64,000 bases of DNA from Sympetrum striolatum (GCA_947579665.1 OX388349.1:74342841-74406840), one strand, 5' to 3'. Shown: positions 38,201-49,000, counted from the stretch's first letter. Notes: generated from the sequence alone by a model not told the origin. Numbers and translations: made by a program.

Positions 38201-38794
38201 TTCAAAATCGCAATTTTTCTGGAGGTTACACGTTATGGCCAATAAGTAGTAAAAATTTCAAGTCAATGCCGCTTGTGGTTTAGCCTGTGAATTAGTATCC
38301 TATCTATATGAATGAATCCGGAGAAGCATCTATATATAATAGATATATAAGAGCCTTTTGTTAGAAATATTTAGATTTTAGTGAAAGAAACCATGAACTT
38401 CGGCAACAACAAAGTGGTTACCTTTTCCTGATTTCTTTCTGTTTGAAGTGCAAGATTAGAGTTTAGCGCGGTTATCTGTTGATAAGCCATCTCCTCCTGC
38501 CGCTCAGCATCTTGTCTTGCAATTTGCTCTGTGACTTGCTCTTCTAAAGTTTTCTTGTCGATCTATAAAAAAATTGTTGTAATTTAAGAATGGAAATGAC
38601 TCATTAATATCCATTAAAAAGAGGCTGATTTTTGTCGTTCATAATTGATCACAAGAATAACTGATAATTACACCAAATTGTCTTTCCCGGGCGTTGAAAA
38701 TCCTCCTTCTTCTCTCTGCTTCATTTTTACGCCTTCTATCGATTGTAGCAGCTTCTTTAGGATCTAAAGGAGTTTGGAAAGGAAATTTCAACAT
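26254..38794 (-). CDS. RIBC2: RIB43A-like protein (RIBC2 type)
   Basis: RIB43A proteins are filamentous microtubule inner proteins lining ciliary and flagellar doublet A-tubules. Seven minus-strand exons join in phase: 38672-38794, 38422-38562, 36938-37101, 30433-30673, 29668-29895, 26542-26648 and 26254-26395, giving 381 aa (human RIBC2 is about the same). The whole protein is charged helix, expected as coiled coil. Family landmarks are DPKEAATIDRRRKNEAERRR near the N-terminus, FDLNCPDRLKKSF, the phrase FGGEDLDDEKRRELQ formed across an exon junction, GPHRVIPDRWKGMSSEQ (about residues 280-296) and the C-terminal PTEEYYKQFNTSSR. I chose the ATG at 38792-38794 because the frame from it matches the family's short lead; a longer frame opens 20 codons upstream. 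The 6.3-kb intron 30674-36937 is packed with transposons. The presence of this gene implies an organism with motile cilia or flagellate sperm. Confidence 0.93.
26913..27650 (+). pseudogene. decayed mariner transposon
   Basis: The left end carries cgtggtgcattaaagtt, matching mariner termini. Translation from about 27090 gives the helix-turn-helix part of a mariner transposase (SVQEQSVIIRFLHLCG, FKEGRTLCDNTPRQSRPRTS), then in-frame TGA codons at 27299 and 27383, and later the catalytic start VTMDETWMPFLNPETKRQP. The second half merges with a ladder repeat at about 27650. It cannot encode an active protein. It lies in a RIB43A intron, on the opposite strand to the host gene. Confidence 0.88.
27650..28510 (+). 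repeat. T-arm ladder element (degenerate copy)
   Basis: Box-B-like motifs occur at 27669 (ttggttccat), 27835 (tgggtttgac), 27991 (ttggttcgat) and 28157 (tgggtttgac), with steps of 166, 156 and 166 bp. Each is flanked by shared phrases (gagaaccatttatattcctcaatgcattt and gagagccatttatatacctctatgcattt). It is in the opposite orientation to the 16.5-kb copies and more decayed. Related pieces recur at 29421 (ttggtttgat). Confidence 0.65.
28517..28680 (-). repeat. GC-rich island, possible retroelement or solo LTR end
   Basis: About 150 bp of CpG-rich DNA (cgcggactgaatgggcgtgtcc, cgccccgggcgctgagccg) stands out in AT-rich surroundings. On the minus strand it begins tgtggcgccccc and has aataaag near its other end (28535-28541), a layout seen in short LTRs. 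I see no internal LTR-element coding region, so this is a guess. Confidence 0.3.
28677..28760. repeat. ladder terminus and TG microsatellite
   Basis: The phrase acatatatataatagatatataag equals the terminal palindrome of the 37-38 kb ladder element. A second, decayed terminus follows (cctggagaaacgtcaatatatgatag), then a (tg)n run at about 28733-28749. Confidence 0.5.
31925..32020 (+). repeat. fragment of tRNA-derived SINE
   Basis: The phrase agtgggagacctaggttcttgg followed by a body ending in cttcttgtacaacctt matches the layout of the SINE at 15875 (agtgggagacctggcttcgag ... cactccttgtttaacacctt). Box A is lost. Confidence 0.45.
32540..33131 (-). pseudogene. Helitron helicase fragment
   Basis: Minus-strand frames give the C-terminal part of the PIF1-like helicase of Helitron rolling-circle transposons. 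The pieces are REYKSLDTIDTDNENVITNY (from the frame 33131-32886), then GSNKGDRVFIPRILLAP and QLPFTLKRLQLPVILSFSIT with INKSLG (frame 32842-32651), and after a frameshift a stretch reading VYLPHEFFSHGQLYVAV. The order is the family's order. Frameshifts and stops make it a relic. It is cut off at about 33132 by a plus-strand RT element. Confidence 0.82.
33140..34580 (+). pseudogene. jockey-like non-LTR reverse transcriptase, decayed
   Basis: Plus-strand translation shows HGFMTGCSTSTNLMLFQNF, VIYTDFSKAFNKVNHNLI, then WIHSYLTDRKLAVKLNG, GIPPGSLLGPLLFNIFIND and the YADD box (about 33505-33520), in the order of a non-LTR RT. After a TTAA MITE (33937-34174) it resumes with NNIERI..HKFFRSMKHEFK and then the C-terminal block LGLHKLLNNMDNCSELLELI (about 34365). 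Stops at several points make it inactive. The 5' half is missing. Confidence 0.82.
33937..34174. mobile_element. piggyBac-type MITE with TTAA duplication
   Basis: A 238-bp insertion is flanked by TTAA on both sides (33937-33940 and 34171-34174). The termini are ccctttcactacggcg and, inverted, ccctttcgttacggcg. The RT reading frame on either side joins once it is removed (ending NEHI, resuming NNIERI), which confirms insertion. The interior has two cggcacgct repeats. No transposase is present. Confidence 0.8.
34610..35840 (-). pseudogene. RTE-like element, endonuclease domain
   Basis: From about 35825 to 34626 one minus-strand frame encodes an apurinic-type endonuclease of a non-LTR element, broken by a single TAA at 35124-35126. 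Landmarks are LFATWNVHTL, AVLGISEMRW, LIVMGNWNASVGEG, YTWKAPGGKRHYQIDYIIV and SDHNMV. The GDWN motif reads GNWN, so a catalytic Asp is replaced by Asn. After SDHNMV comes the basic linker (KKLKKRKSNKWN) and a helical region, then the frame ends with no RT. It sits in a RIB43A intron and interrupts the 3' part of the jockey-like element. Confidence 0.85.
35841..36270 (-). repeat. probable 5' region of the RTE-like element
   Basis: This segment is less AT-rich than its surroundings (ccttgccttccacatcccttgcc, ccattccccaccacatggagg) and directly precedes the endonuclease frame on the minus strand. It has no convincing frame of its own. I assign it by position and composition. Confidence 0.4.
36271..36760 (+). 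repeat. probable 3' tail of the jockey-like element
   Basis: The AT-rich sequence ends gggctctgcccataataaagaaatagtattattattaa, with a poly(A)-type aataaa and a simple attatt tail typical of non-LTR 3' ends. It may be the tail of the plus-strand RT element split by the RTE-like insertion. This is inference from position. Confidence 0.35.
37160..38350. repeat. T-arm ladder element, full fold-back copy
   Basis: This 1.19-kb element is a long inverted repeat. The left end reads atctattatatatagatgcttctccggatt and the right end gaatccggagaagcatctatatataatagat. The arms (about 37160-37760 and 37870-38350) mirror each other over hundreds of bp, for example ctaaaccacaagtgtcattgac against gtcaatgccgcttgtggtttag. 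Box-B-like motifs lie at 37332, 37506, 37676 and 37842 in one orientation and at 38004 and 38180 in the other; the steps are 174, 170, 166, 162 and 176 bp, so the rhythm runs on through the axis of symmetry. It lies in the RIB43A intron between 37101 and 38422. Confidence 0.8.
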
Positions 38795-39951
38795 TTTCAG
38801 TTGTATCACAACAGCCTGAGAATCTAAAACTAAGATGTAATTTAACCATAGCAACGTCTGTTATTGATTAAATTATCAACTCTAGATTTACGAAGAACTA
38901 GCATATAGAGAGTTGTTCACATTAAATAGTATTTATCAATAAAATTAGCATATACATAGTAAATTTTATCTTATATATAAGTATAGTGTAAAGTATCACA
39001 ACAAATAACTTACGACAGATCAAGGATCTGACTAAATAATTCCTCGCATTCAGTCACAAGGGATTGTATTAAATTAAAAAAAGGTGTAACAGTGAGTTTG
39101 AACAACAATAACTTGTTTGTACACCATAAGCATTAGCAACATTAAAACATAATGGTATGATTGAGCTGTAATATACACCAATGTGAATATTATAAAAAAT
39201 TGGAACTGGGTCAGCTTTCTAATAGGAAATTCAAAGGTGTACTCGTGATGATTGTCATCAGCAATATATAGTATCAATGCCTATTCTCTAGTTACCATAG
39301 GTAAATTCTGAAACACTGACATTTTATCGTGATGTAACACTGGTGAGGTGAGATGCAGCAGGTTGGTCCAAATCAATCTTGTTACAGAAAAGAATTTCAA
39401 CCGTAGAAACGATTGCTGATTAGATTTCATTATAGTGGCAACTTTCATTATAAGCTAATTACTTAATTTTCATAATTTTAAACTATATGCGCCAAGTTAC
39501 CTGACGTAGACTGCAAAATCACAAATAGTGTTATTAAATATTATCTTTTCTTGAATACACTTTCTAATATGACCGATAACCATATTTTCTCTACGAATAA
39601 TTCACTTAAGCTGAATCAGTATTTTAATAGCATGGTATTTCTCTCATTATTAACGTCAAATATACATATGCAAATATAATATCGCAAAAACGAAGCAAAC
39701 TAAACACCAAACTTCCGCGAAAACCGCCTTCTAGATTTCTGGTTTCAAGTGTTTATGCTTATGACGTACTTTTTTAGGCTATACAGCTAACGAAGTGTCG
39801 CAGTAGGATATTTGGAAGCGTTGGTTACGTTTTCAAGACATATCAGTGGAAAATTCTTGTCAGAGGACAGGTTAGATTCTTCGATAATTATCAGATCCTC
39901 AGGATAAGAAGGGAAAACACCCGACAGGCGTTTATAAGTACTTGTTATAAA
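38795..39951. promoter_or_regulatory. divergent intergenic region, RIB43A and ferritin
   Basis: About 1.16 kb separates the two start codons, which face away from each other. It must contain both promoters and 5' untranslated regions. I see no clear TATA box and no canonical iron-responsive element. The part nearest ferritin (39700-39950) is less AT-rich. Confidence 0.45.
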
Positions 39952-42900
39952 ATGTCAAGCAGTGAAGTACGACAAAATTTTCACAAAGATAGTGAGGATG
40001 GAATCAACAATCAAATCAATATGGAACTTTACGCCAGTTACGTCTATTTGTCCATGGTAAGTATGCAGTACTTTGAAAATAGGTCATAATAGCTTTCATT
40101 GTCAATCATAGAGTCAGCTGTCATTATACTGACATAATAAAATTTCAAACTCAATCTCTTCCTGTAATTGCTGAGTTTCACCTGGCAATAATTTCTTTGA
40201 AAGAGAATTATACGAATGACATGAAGAGAGGAAATTGGGTATTTATAGTTTGTTTCTATCAGATGTTAAATAATTTATGATGACGTCGTTTTATCGATGT
40301 AAAACTAAACGTCATAATCTAGAAGTGGCTGGAAATAAGTAAGAAGTGTAAACCTACCAGTCCCAACCTTCCTACAGAGAACATATAACCTTATATCACG
40401 ATTATCAGAGCTATAAACGATGTCTTTTCTACATGATTTTTTGTTTCGGAAAATAGGTCTTCGTAAGTATTCAGGGAGTAGGAGAACCTGATCCGAAAGA
40501 CTCCCCTTTTATAGTTTTTGGCATTTTACCTACGAATATTTTAAAATTTGTTTTCTCATAAATTGGAGGATTAGAAATTCAAATTTCGGATTGCATGAAT
40601 GAATTTAGGGTAAATTTCTAGAAATTTACCGAACTTAGTTCTTCGAAAACTATAAAATTTGAAGTGCTATGCAATGGTTTTACTCTTTAACCCTCGGTCC
40701 TATTGTTATTTCAGTCCCATTATTTTGAAAGGGATGATGTTGCCTTAAAAGGCTTCCAGAAGTATTTTGAAAAGGCGTCAGATGAAGAACGTGAACATGC
40801 CAGGAAGCTGATGACATACCAAAACAAGAGAGGCGGAAGAGTTGTTTTATCAAAGATAGCAGCGCCCGAAAAAGATGAATGGGGTACTGCTGAAGAAGCT
40901 ATGACAGCCGCACTAAATTTGGAGAAAGTTGTGAATGAGGTATTTGACTCCACGCTTTTACTCAGCATATGTTGATTGCTTGAAATTTTTTCTATATACA
41001 TTACCACTTGCTGAGAAATAAACATTTTCACAATGAGCGTCCATCGTCCCTAATTTTAAAAAGCGGCAGTAGTAAAATCAAACATTACTGCAAGAGTAGC
41101 TTAATCCTTCAAGTAATGTATTTTCGTTATTTTCTACCAGCTGAAGATCAGCCAAGAGAATCAAAGTGAATGCATAATTTCATGGCGCATTGCCGTTTAA
41201 AATCTAAACCTGGGTCTCACCGGGAATCGAACTCCCGACGACCAAAGGCTTACGCACTTCTATCTACACGCTTTTACCACTGTCAGTTAAGGATGTGTGT
41301 ATTACAAGCACTTATAAAGTTCTCTATTTTCAATGCAGCAATTAATAAATTCGTACATATTGTATAGCTTTGTATTTTGTTAATTTGTCGCGTTTTAGTG
41401 GGGAATCAAATACCCTAAGCTTGAAGGATCGCTCTATTGTAGGATTCGCAGCCATGCATGATTCTTCAGATGTAATCAGGCTCCTATACTTCGCCAAATA
41501 AATTTACGTCTTAACTCAATGATATAGAAAGCCCTCTATCAATTCAAGCGAACTTTGGAACGCGGTGTTAAGTATGTTTTTATTTACAATTCTCCTTTAA
41601 TTGTTTTCATTGCGTATGATCTCTGCTATTGCTGCCAGTCTTTCATAAGTTCGCTATTTGTCATCTTAAAACAAAGTTGGTGACGCAGTTGTCCCAATTT
41701 TTGTTTGGAGGAGGATTACGTAAGCTCCGTCTAGAATGCACACTCGACTATTTGATACATCGTGCATGATAGAAAAGTAAACATTCGGGACAAGCGTGCC
41801 AAGTAGTCCATACGGTTATATTGCGTCATAACCCGCAGAAATGTCGATTTCTCAAATCACATATTTCAATCTAGTGCAACTTTGTTGAAAAATTATCTCG
41901 GTTTCTGTTTTGCTTTCCATTTTCCCATTTCCAACATCAATAACCGTAATATTTATTAGCCATTGTATTGTATTCACCATGTAATATCAAGTATGGGCAT
42001 ATGGGCAGTGGGTCATTCATACAGTGAATGTAGTACGAAGGAAGAAAACATAATCAGTATACTGATGAAGGAAGATCAGACAGACAAGTCGGGAAATCAA
42101 TCAACTATGTCCACATTCATGCTAAGAAATGCATTCACTGAGTAAATTGGGTTGGCTATGAGCCAGTAATGAAAATATTTTTTTATTTTAGAATTCGGTG
42201 TGTTTCTTACACTTGCAGGTAACTTATTGCAATTTATAAGTCTGTGTTGAGGTATATTTATGAATCAGATTGAGTATTATAGGAGTGAATATTAGAGCAA
42301 ACAGTAATCCTATTGATGTTTTTTTTTATAGGGTCAAAAATAAAGAAATAGTACATTTCCATTATTCTCTGTTTAATAAACAAAGGCTTTCAGTGCTCTC
42401 TATTAGGGACGACAGTTATTAGTCTGAATGCCTTCTGTAGCAAAAATAAAATATTTGCATGTGGTGCCTGAACCCAAATCCGTATGCCATGTTGCTTAAG
42501 ATGCAAAGTTAATATCTACCAAACTTAGTGGTGATTTTATGGAAGGATTTAGTTTTATTACCTATATTGGGCTACAACGCAATTCAAAACATTAAATTCA
42601 ATGACGAAACTTATATTAATAGTTTCATTATTCATTTCAATCTTTAGTTAAAGAAAATATTAAAATTATCTAATATTTAACCTTCCTTTAATTTTTTTCC
42701 CTTTACTTAGGTTGTGCTATATTTGTATTAAATATTTAATAAAGGGATTGATGTATAATATATCAATCTCTTTATTTCTCAGGAAAGCAAAGAAATGTAA
42801 GGCATGTCAAATGCCTTTTAGTTACCCTAGCCAAGATCAAATAGCAGAAATTTACTCAAGTCTTACCAAAGAACACAGACTCACCTGCGTGATTGTCGCA

Positions 42901-44418
42901 GAAATTCACCTCCAGGATGTTTTAAATTTTCGGAATTCACTGGAAAGGTGATTAACTAGTGTGTGAAAACTGTAGAGATGCCACATTACTTTGTGTGGTG
43001 TGTAAGATCTTGTCAGGGTTGATTAGTGAAACAGTTCAATACAAATCAGAGAAGATTCTTGTTGAGTACCAAAGTGAATTCTGATCTGGCAAAAGCACTA
43101 CTGATCAGATATTTGACATGAAATCAATAATGGAGAAGTTTTATGAATAAGACATCGATTTTCATATTTTATTTGTTGGCTTCCGACAAGCATTTGACTG
43201 TGTTAACTGAAATGGACTGCTAGGGGCTCTAGAGGAATACTGCATATCATCAAAAATGATAAAATTAATGGGACTGACCGTGAACGATACGAAGGTAAGA
43301 GTAAAAGTAAACAATAGGTTGAGTGAGGAATTTGAATTCACCTCAGGAGTAAAGCAGAGAGATAGGCTCTCAGCCGTATTATTCGATTTGGCTTTGCATA
43401 ATGCGATAAGTGCGATAGATTGAAAGGGAACAATATTTGGAAAATCCAGCCAGATATGTGAATATGTAGATGATATAGAGATTGAAACAAGGTGAATGCA
43501 CAATCTTAAAAAGTTGTATGGACAAAGGGAAAAAGAAGCATGAAAAATTGTATTTATAGTTAAGGGAGAAGTGTATGATAATGTCCAATTTAGAAATCAG
43601 GAGAGTATCTCTGGATTTGACAGTAGGGGAGAAGACATTTTGAGGGGGTTTCTTGCTTCAAATATCTGAGCCCAATCATATACAATGATAACCAGATAAA
43701 CAAAGAAATAAAGGAGAAAGTACAGACAGGCAATCAGGCATATTTTGCTAATAAAGAGCTGCTTTTCCTATCTGAGACAAAAGATTTAGATACAGAAAGG
43801 TTAAAAAATGGCTTGATTAAAAATATGGTTATATTTCTATTGCCTACTATTTTCAATCTTCTGGTCATGCACATTCTATTTTAATGTGGTTTTTCCAATC
43901 CTCTGCTTTAATATCAACTTAATTTTACCATTTTGGGTTGATGGTTATCTTACATAATGAGATTTTGTTCTCAGGACTACACTCTCAGTATCTGAAAATA
44001 TTTTGAAGAACTTCTAGTAAACCATATTTCATTAATTTTATAGTATCTATATTTTCAATTTTTTCTTAAGATATATTCTGCATCTTATTTCTAATACTCA
44101 ATTCTGGTTAATAATTTAATAAAAATCATATCCTTCTATTATATCCTGTAGATATCATGGGAGGCTCTTCTTTCAAATAGTATATTATTTTCTGTTTATC
44201 TTAAATGATTTTCATTTCAGAGCCTTCTCAACCTTCATCAAATTGCCACCAAGTATGGAGATGCCAACTTTACTGACTTTTTAGAAACAGAATATTTGCA
44301 AGAGCAAGTTGAATCTATTAAGGAAATCGCAGATCAACTCACAAACATAAGAAGGGTGGGAAGCACTGGTCTTGGTATTTACATTTATGATCAGGATCTT
44401 CTGAAAACAGTCTCTTAA
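39952..44418 (+). CDS. FerHCH: cytosolic ferritin heavy chain
   Basis: Ferritin H subunits form the 24-mer iron-storage shell and oxidise Fe(II). Three exons join in phase: 39952-40056, 40715-40939 and 44221-44418, giving 175 aa, close to vertebrate FTH1 (183). The di-iron site is complete: Glu and Tyr in [14 protein letters not shown] (Glu25, Tyr32), Glu-Glu-x-x-His in [11 protein letters not shown] (about 58-68), Glu in [10 protein letters not shown] (Glu103) and Gln in [11 protein letters not shown]. There is no signal peptide. Most insect ferritins are secreted, so this belongs to the less common cytosolic (or Fer3HCH-type) class. The start is supported by the family-typical [15 protein letters not shown]. 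The second intron carries an RT relic at about 43-43.8 kb. A mitochondrial form from an alternative upstream exon cannot be excluded. Confidence 0.95.
41195..41292 (-). repeat. tRNA-derived sequence (SINE fragment)
   Basis: On the minus strand the order box A-like (ctgacagtggtaaaagcg) then gagttcgattcccgg (box B) is seen, with tRNA-like spacing, in ferritin intron 2. The acceptor stem does not pair, so it is not a functional tRNA. Confidence 0.45.
42955..43820 (+). pseudogene. decayed non-LTR reverse transcriptase (RTE-like)
   Basis: Plus-strand translation with several stops reads [20 protein letters not shown], then [51 protein letters not shown] and a [10 protein letters not shown] box replacing YADD. 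These are RT palm motifs in order. At least five stop codons and an altered active site make it dead. It lies within ferritin intron 2 in the same orientation as the gene. Confidence 0.78.
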
Positions 44419-44739
44419 AATGCCTTCTTCATGTTTGTTATGAATTATTTTTGAATGAGAAAAACTGCAGTTTGATGTATTAGGAAAAAGATAACTTAAA
44501 TCTAGTCATCTGTGATCATGAAATTTTAAATATTAAAGCGTGACATATTAATTAATTATTCTTTACGACAATGTATGTATTCACATGCAACTTAACCTAT
44601 TGAGGTGCTTTTCTGATAGCTGGACTATCTGCACTGCTGTCTGTCTTTGTGTGTTGAGTATTGAGTGTAAATTTATTTAAGTTCAGTTATTATCACTGTT
44701 TACTTCTCACATCACTAAATTATGTACTTGTGCTGTAGA

Positions 44740-44749
44740 AATAAATAAA
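44740..44749 (+). terminator. ferritin poly(A) signals
   Basis: Two overlapping aataaa hexamers lie about 320 bp after the ferritin stop codon, followed by a T/G-rich stretch (atttcttgttatttcatgtttgg). This fits a cleavage and polyadenylation site. An earlier attaaa variant lies at about 44534. Confidence 0.55.
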
Positions 44750-45059
44750 GATAATTTCTTGTTATTTCATGTTTGGTTATTTAGATGTACAGCTGTGATA
44801 GCTATAATGGCTGTTAACTTCAGATGATACATACGAACATAATATTTGACTGTAGAGTATAAATTGCCTTTAAATTCTGTCTTTAAATTAAGTTCGAGAT
44901 AAACTTTCTGACTTTGAAAGCTACAGATTTTTTCAAGGGTACATTATATATCTTTTTGTTTTGACTCCTATATTAGAAACACTTGCATCCCGTGAAAATA
45001 AAATGCAAAATGAATTTCGTAAAGGAAAAGGTTGTCAAATATATTGCAGATTCAATTTC

Positions 45060-46090
45060 AATATCTATTATATATAGACGCTTCTCCGGATTCATTCATG
45101 TAGAGCAGGGTTTCCCAAACTTTTTCTGCAATGGAACACTTCGCAAACCTGGGAAGTTTAACAGAAGACTAAGCAAACCTGGGAAGTTTAACGAAACACT
45201 AAGCTTATTTTTAGGTTAGGCAATTCTACTTGTAAAATATAAAAAATCATTTAATTACAACAAATTATTTATTTGGTAATTATTTTTAAATATTAAACTA
45301 TAATATTGTAATAAAAACTTAAAATATGAATCAATAAAGCATTTAATGACTTTTATTCTCCATTGACATTCCAAATTGTCGTGGAACACCTATTCAGGTT
45401 CAGCTAAACATTGGTGTTCCGCAGAACATAGTTTGGGAAACCCTGATATAGAGAGATACCCAGACAGAATATTAATTCACAGGCTAAACCACAAGTGTCA
45501 TTGACTTGAAATTTTCACAGCATATAGGACCTAACGTGAAACCCTCAGGAAAAATGCGACTTTGAACCTCAGTGTCATAGGTTTGATACCAGAAGGCCCC
45601 AAAATCTCAATTTTTCCCATTTAAACATTTTGCTTCGATTTTTGGGAATTTCTAAAAAAATACTTCCCGGATAGATAGAGAATCAAAATTCAAGGAGCTT
45701 ACAAATATGGTCATGATCTATCGAAAAAATTAATGACTTTTACCGAAAATGTCCTGGGTTCGATGCTAGGATGATGCAAAAATCTTTCATTTAAAATTTA
45801 TTGTGGTAGTTTTTCATTATATTTTTTGATTCATTTATCAAAATGATAGGAATTTCTTGCTTTGCTAGAAGATGTATGTTAAGACTCGGTTTAAGAAAAA
45901 AATTTAGATACCACCATACTGTTCCTGGGTTCGATGCCAGAGCACATTAAAATTTCTCTCATAAGGAATATATGTGAAAAGTAGGACGTTGTTTGAGGCA
46001 GTCCCAATAAATATTTCTGCTTGAGTTTTCACACATAGAGATGGTGATCTTCTGTTGTATTGCATAGTAAGTATCACCAGGAAGACCCTA
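45060..46090 (+). repeat. T-arm ladder element, single arm
   Basis: It starts atctattatatatagacgcttctccggattcattcat, the same terminus as the 37-kb copy. A hAT MITE interrupts it at 45106-45445. It then continues with gctaaaccacaagtgtcattgac and box-B-like motifs at 45578, 45755 and 45926 (steps 177 and 171 bp). It breaks off at about 46090, where the next motif would be expected (gaagaccc, then unrelated sequence). Only one arm is present, so this is half of a fold-back. Confidence 0.75.
45106..45445. mobile_element. hAT-type MITE nested in ladder element
   Basis: Terminal inverted repeats are cagggtttcccaaact and agtttgggaaaccctg (16 bp, perfect). The 8-bp target duplication is atgtagag (45098-45105) and atatagag (45446-45453). 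The 340-bp interior is AT-rich and non-coding, with a doubled aacctgggaagtttaac phrase. Confidence 0.85.
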
Positions 46091-49000
46091 CTTGATGTAA
46101 GTCAGTCTGCATTCACAGAGTACACAAATTCCTGTGGTCTCAAAACTGAGGTTCTTTAACCTTTGTTAGGGTTGTTCCAATTTTCCATGAGGTTTGTGTG
46201 GTCCTAACCTTATGTTTAGCAAATATGGTATTAGGACCATAGATGAGGGGCTTCAAAGACAATACCAAAAATGTTGGTAGAAACCAATGCCTTGGCAACC
46301 CATAAGAGATTTCATCTGCCAAAGTAAAATTTAATGATTTCCTTTTTAAATATTTTCCTTTTCAAATATTTTCCATTTCATACTGTTTTAAAGAATAAAT
46401 AATTCTTTACCAGCATTTTATTTGCATGTTGATGCTCTTTCGTAAATCAAAATTTTTGGAAAGGATTAGTCCAGTATTTTATTCTAAGTACCTTTGTTTT
46501 GCTAATTCTGAATTACTCTGGGGTATTCTCTTGAGAAAATAAAGCCAAATTCCTCTATTTTTTAAAGAATGGGAAGTGTTTCATATTGCCTATACTCGCT
46601 CATCAATAAATGAGGAGGAAATAATGCATGACTCCCTAAGTTTGATTTTTCATGTACACTGAAACTATGCATCATTTAAAAAATGGCTAGGATAGATTTC
46701 CTTTTGACAAATCTATCTATTTTCATTGCTATTATTTCCTAGCTCCAAATGTTACAAAAGATTATTGTACCTCAATTCTTGAAATTCAATAATAATAATG
46801 AAGAAATATTCTTTAATAATTAAAATAATAAGCTTTGAATAATGAACAGTCTTGACATCTTCGTTTTCTGGCATTCCAGAATACAATAGTTCGGATGGGA
46901 AAAGTTTTAAAATGCATATTTCAGCAATAAAGTAGAACTGCCTTGTCATCAGGTCAAAAATATATTTTTATAAATATTAAGAACATAGGAAAAAGGAGTA
47001 GAAAAAATTCTATATTTTTGTTAGCAGATCATGCATTCATTCTTAAAGAGTTGTCCATGTACACAAATAATTTTGCAATCAATGACCAAGCTGTACATAA
47101 ACGGTGCTTCAAGGAGGCCGTCCCGCTAGGAGGGAAGTAGCAACTTTGAACTTAATGTAGCCGTAGAACTTAGCACCTTCTACCACCGAATTCATGAACT
47201 ACGGATTTACACCATGAAAAGTGGCTACTAAAAACTTCACCATTTCCAAACTACTCCATTCTGATGAAACCCTTCCTGATGGCTTAACTGCAACTTGTAC
47301 AGTCAGGAAAACTCAACTAAGGAGCCTTGGCAATGAATAATCAGCATGCTGCAATTTAGTGGTTGCCTGTATTTGGTAGCCTTTGTCGAAGCATGCTCAA
47401 CACAGGCATTGAATGTGTTTATATCAATCTCTATGAGAATAATTTCTTAGAATAAGGCACTAAGAAATTTTTTTCAAATGACATTTAAAAGATGATTTTT
47501 CATATCTTGGAAGAATTTTTTATGATAAATCCATAGTCTTCTCTTGCACAATACGGATATTTGTTCATGAAAAATTAATCAGAAATGCTCACTTGTAATT
47601 AATTGGCGGTAAGGTAATATTATTAAAAGTAATTATTGACTTTGCTCTTGAACAGCATCTTAGTTTAGTTGAAGTTGAAGCATTCTTAGTAGATATCAGG
47701 TCTTGTGCTCATTGAACATGTAAGTGTCAACAGTATTAGCCACGCAGCCAAAGCTCATTATTCACTGCTTCTTCCTTTGTCTTTTCTAGAAATATACTTG
47801 CAATCTGGAATGCATTTTTTATTAAGTACAGGAACTACATTGGTTTTTTCCTGCCCTCTAATTTCAAGAAAGAATTTTCCCATGCTAGTGATGTTGTTCC
47901 GGAATACACTTACCAGAATATAGCTCTATAATACAGGAAGAATTCATAAATGATGTGAGTACCTGCACAGCTTAAACTTTAACGCTTACCTGTACATTTA
48001 TGCTTACAGAATAATTTTATTAATGTACAGCTTAAGTTGCTGATTTTTAGGAAATCATTATTACGGAGCTTAGTCTCTGTATTAACAAACAGCATTTGTT
48101 GTGCACAGTCCATACCTTCATACCCCTAGGGGCAGCTCAACTGAATCTTGGGTCAGCTATGAGACCCACACAATCATGGTTGATCTATGAACTATCCCTC
48201 ACCTTTTTTTCGGTTTGTAATTATCATCTCAGGACTAATACCTAACCGGATTTGTACAATTAGAAGATTAGTATTATTAAAAGTGCTTCAACAGCTTTGG
48301 TTATTTCGTACAATGGCTCCCACCTTGTACTTATTTCTGGATGTGGAACTCTCAGGAAAAACCTTGAAAAACTCAGGTAATTTTGTGGTGGCTACGAAGT
48401 GGGCACCCTGTATAAAAAACCATTTAAGTCAAATACTGCAAAGTATGCTGTTATCACCTAAATCAGTTTCCAAAATATCCAAACGAGCAATTCATTAAAT
48501 GCCTCCTGAATTATTTGCTGCAAACTAATCTCAAGGCAAACTGATTTAATGTTAGAAATGGAATAACATAACCAGCAAATAAGTAAATCTGTGCAATTCT
48601 AAGAGTAATTTGAGATGGCAAGCAATGGTGATACGACTTTCTAAAGAAGAAACGAGGAATAAAAGATTTCTCAAACTGATTAAACTTGGAAATATAGGAT
48701 TGTAAGGGAGGAAGGAAGCAGACACAATAATAGTGCAAGAGAAGGAGACTCAAAAATGTTTTCTTTGCCTTATGATGCAGCTACGCTGTGAAACCATGGT
48801 TGCTGCATATTATTTTGTGGTTAAGTAAAAAGTTATTCAACAATGAGTATAGTTGTATCTTACTACCACAAAGATAAGCCTGACCTCATCACTTGTGTGC
48901 AAGAGAAGGTTAAAGCACAAATTTAAAGAATCGAAGATTGTGACCCTTAGCTAGACAAAATTAATAATAATTTAGAATATTTGGTCAGTGACTGATTAAT

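Noticed and set aside
39844..39849. cagtgg upstream of ferritin as an iron-responsive element loop
   Set aside because: The five bases on each side do not pair properly and the bulged C is one base out of place, although caaga/tcttg could pair further out.
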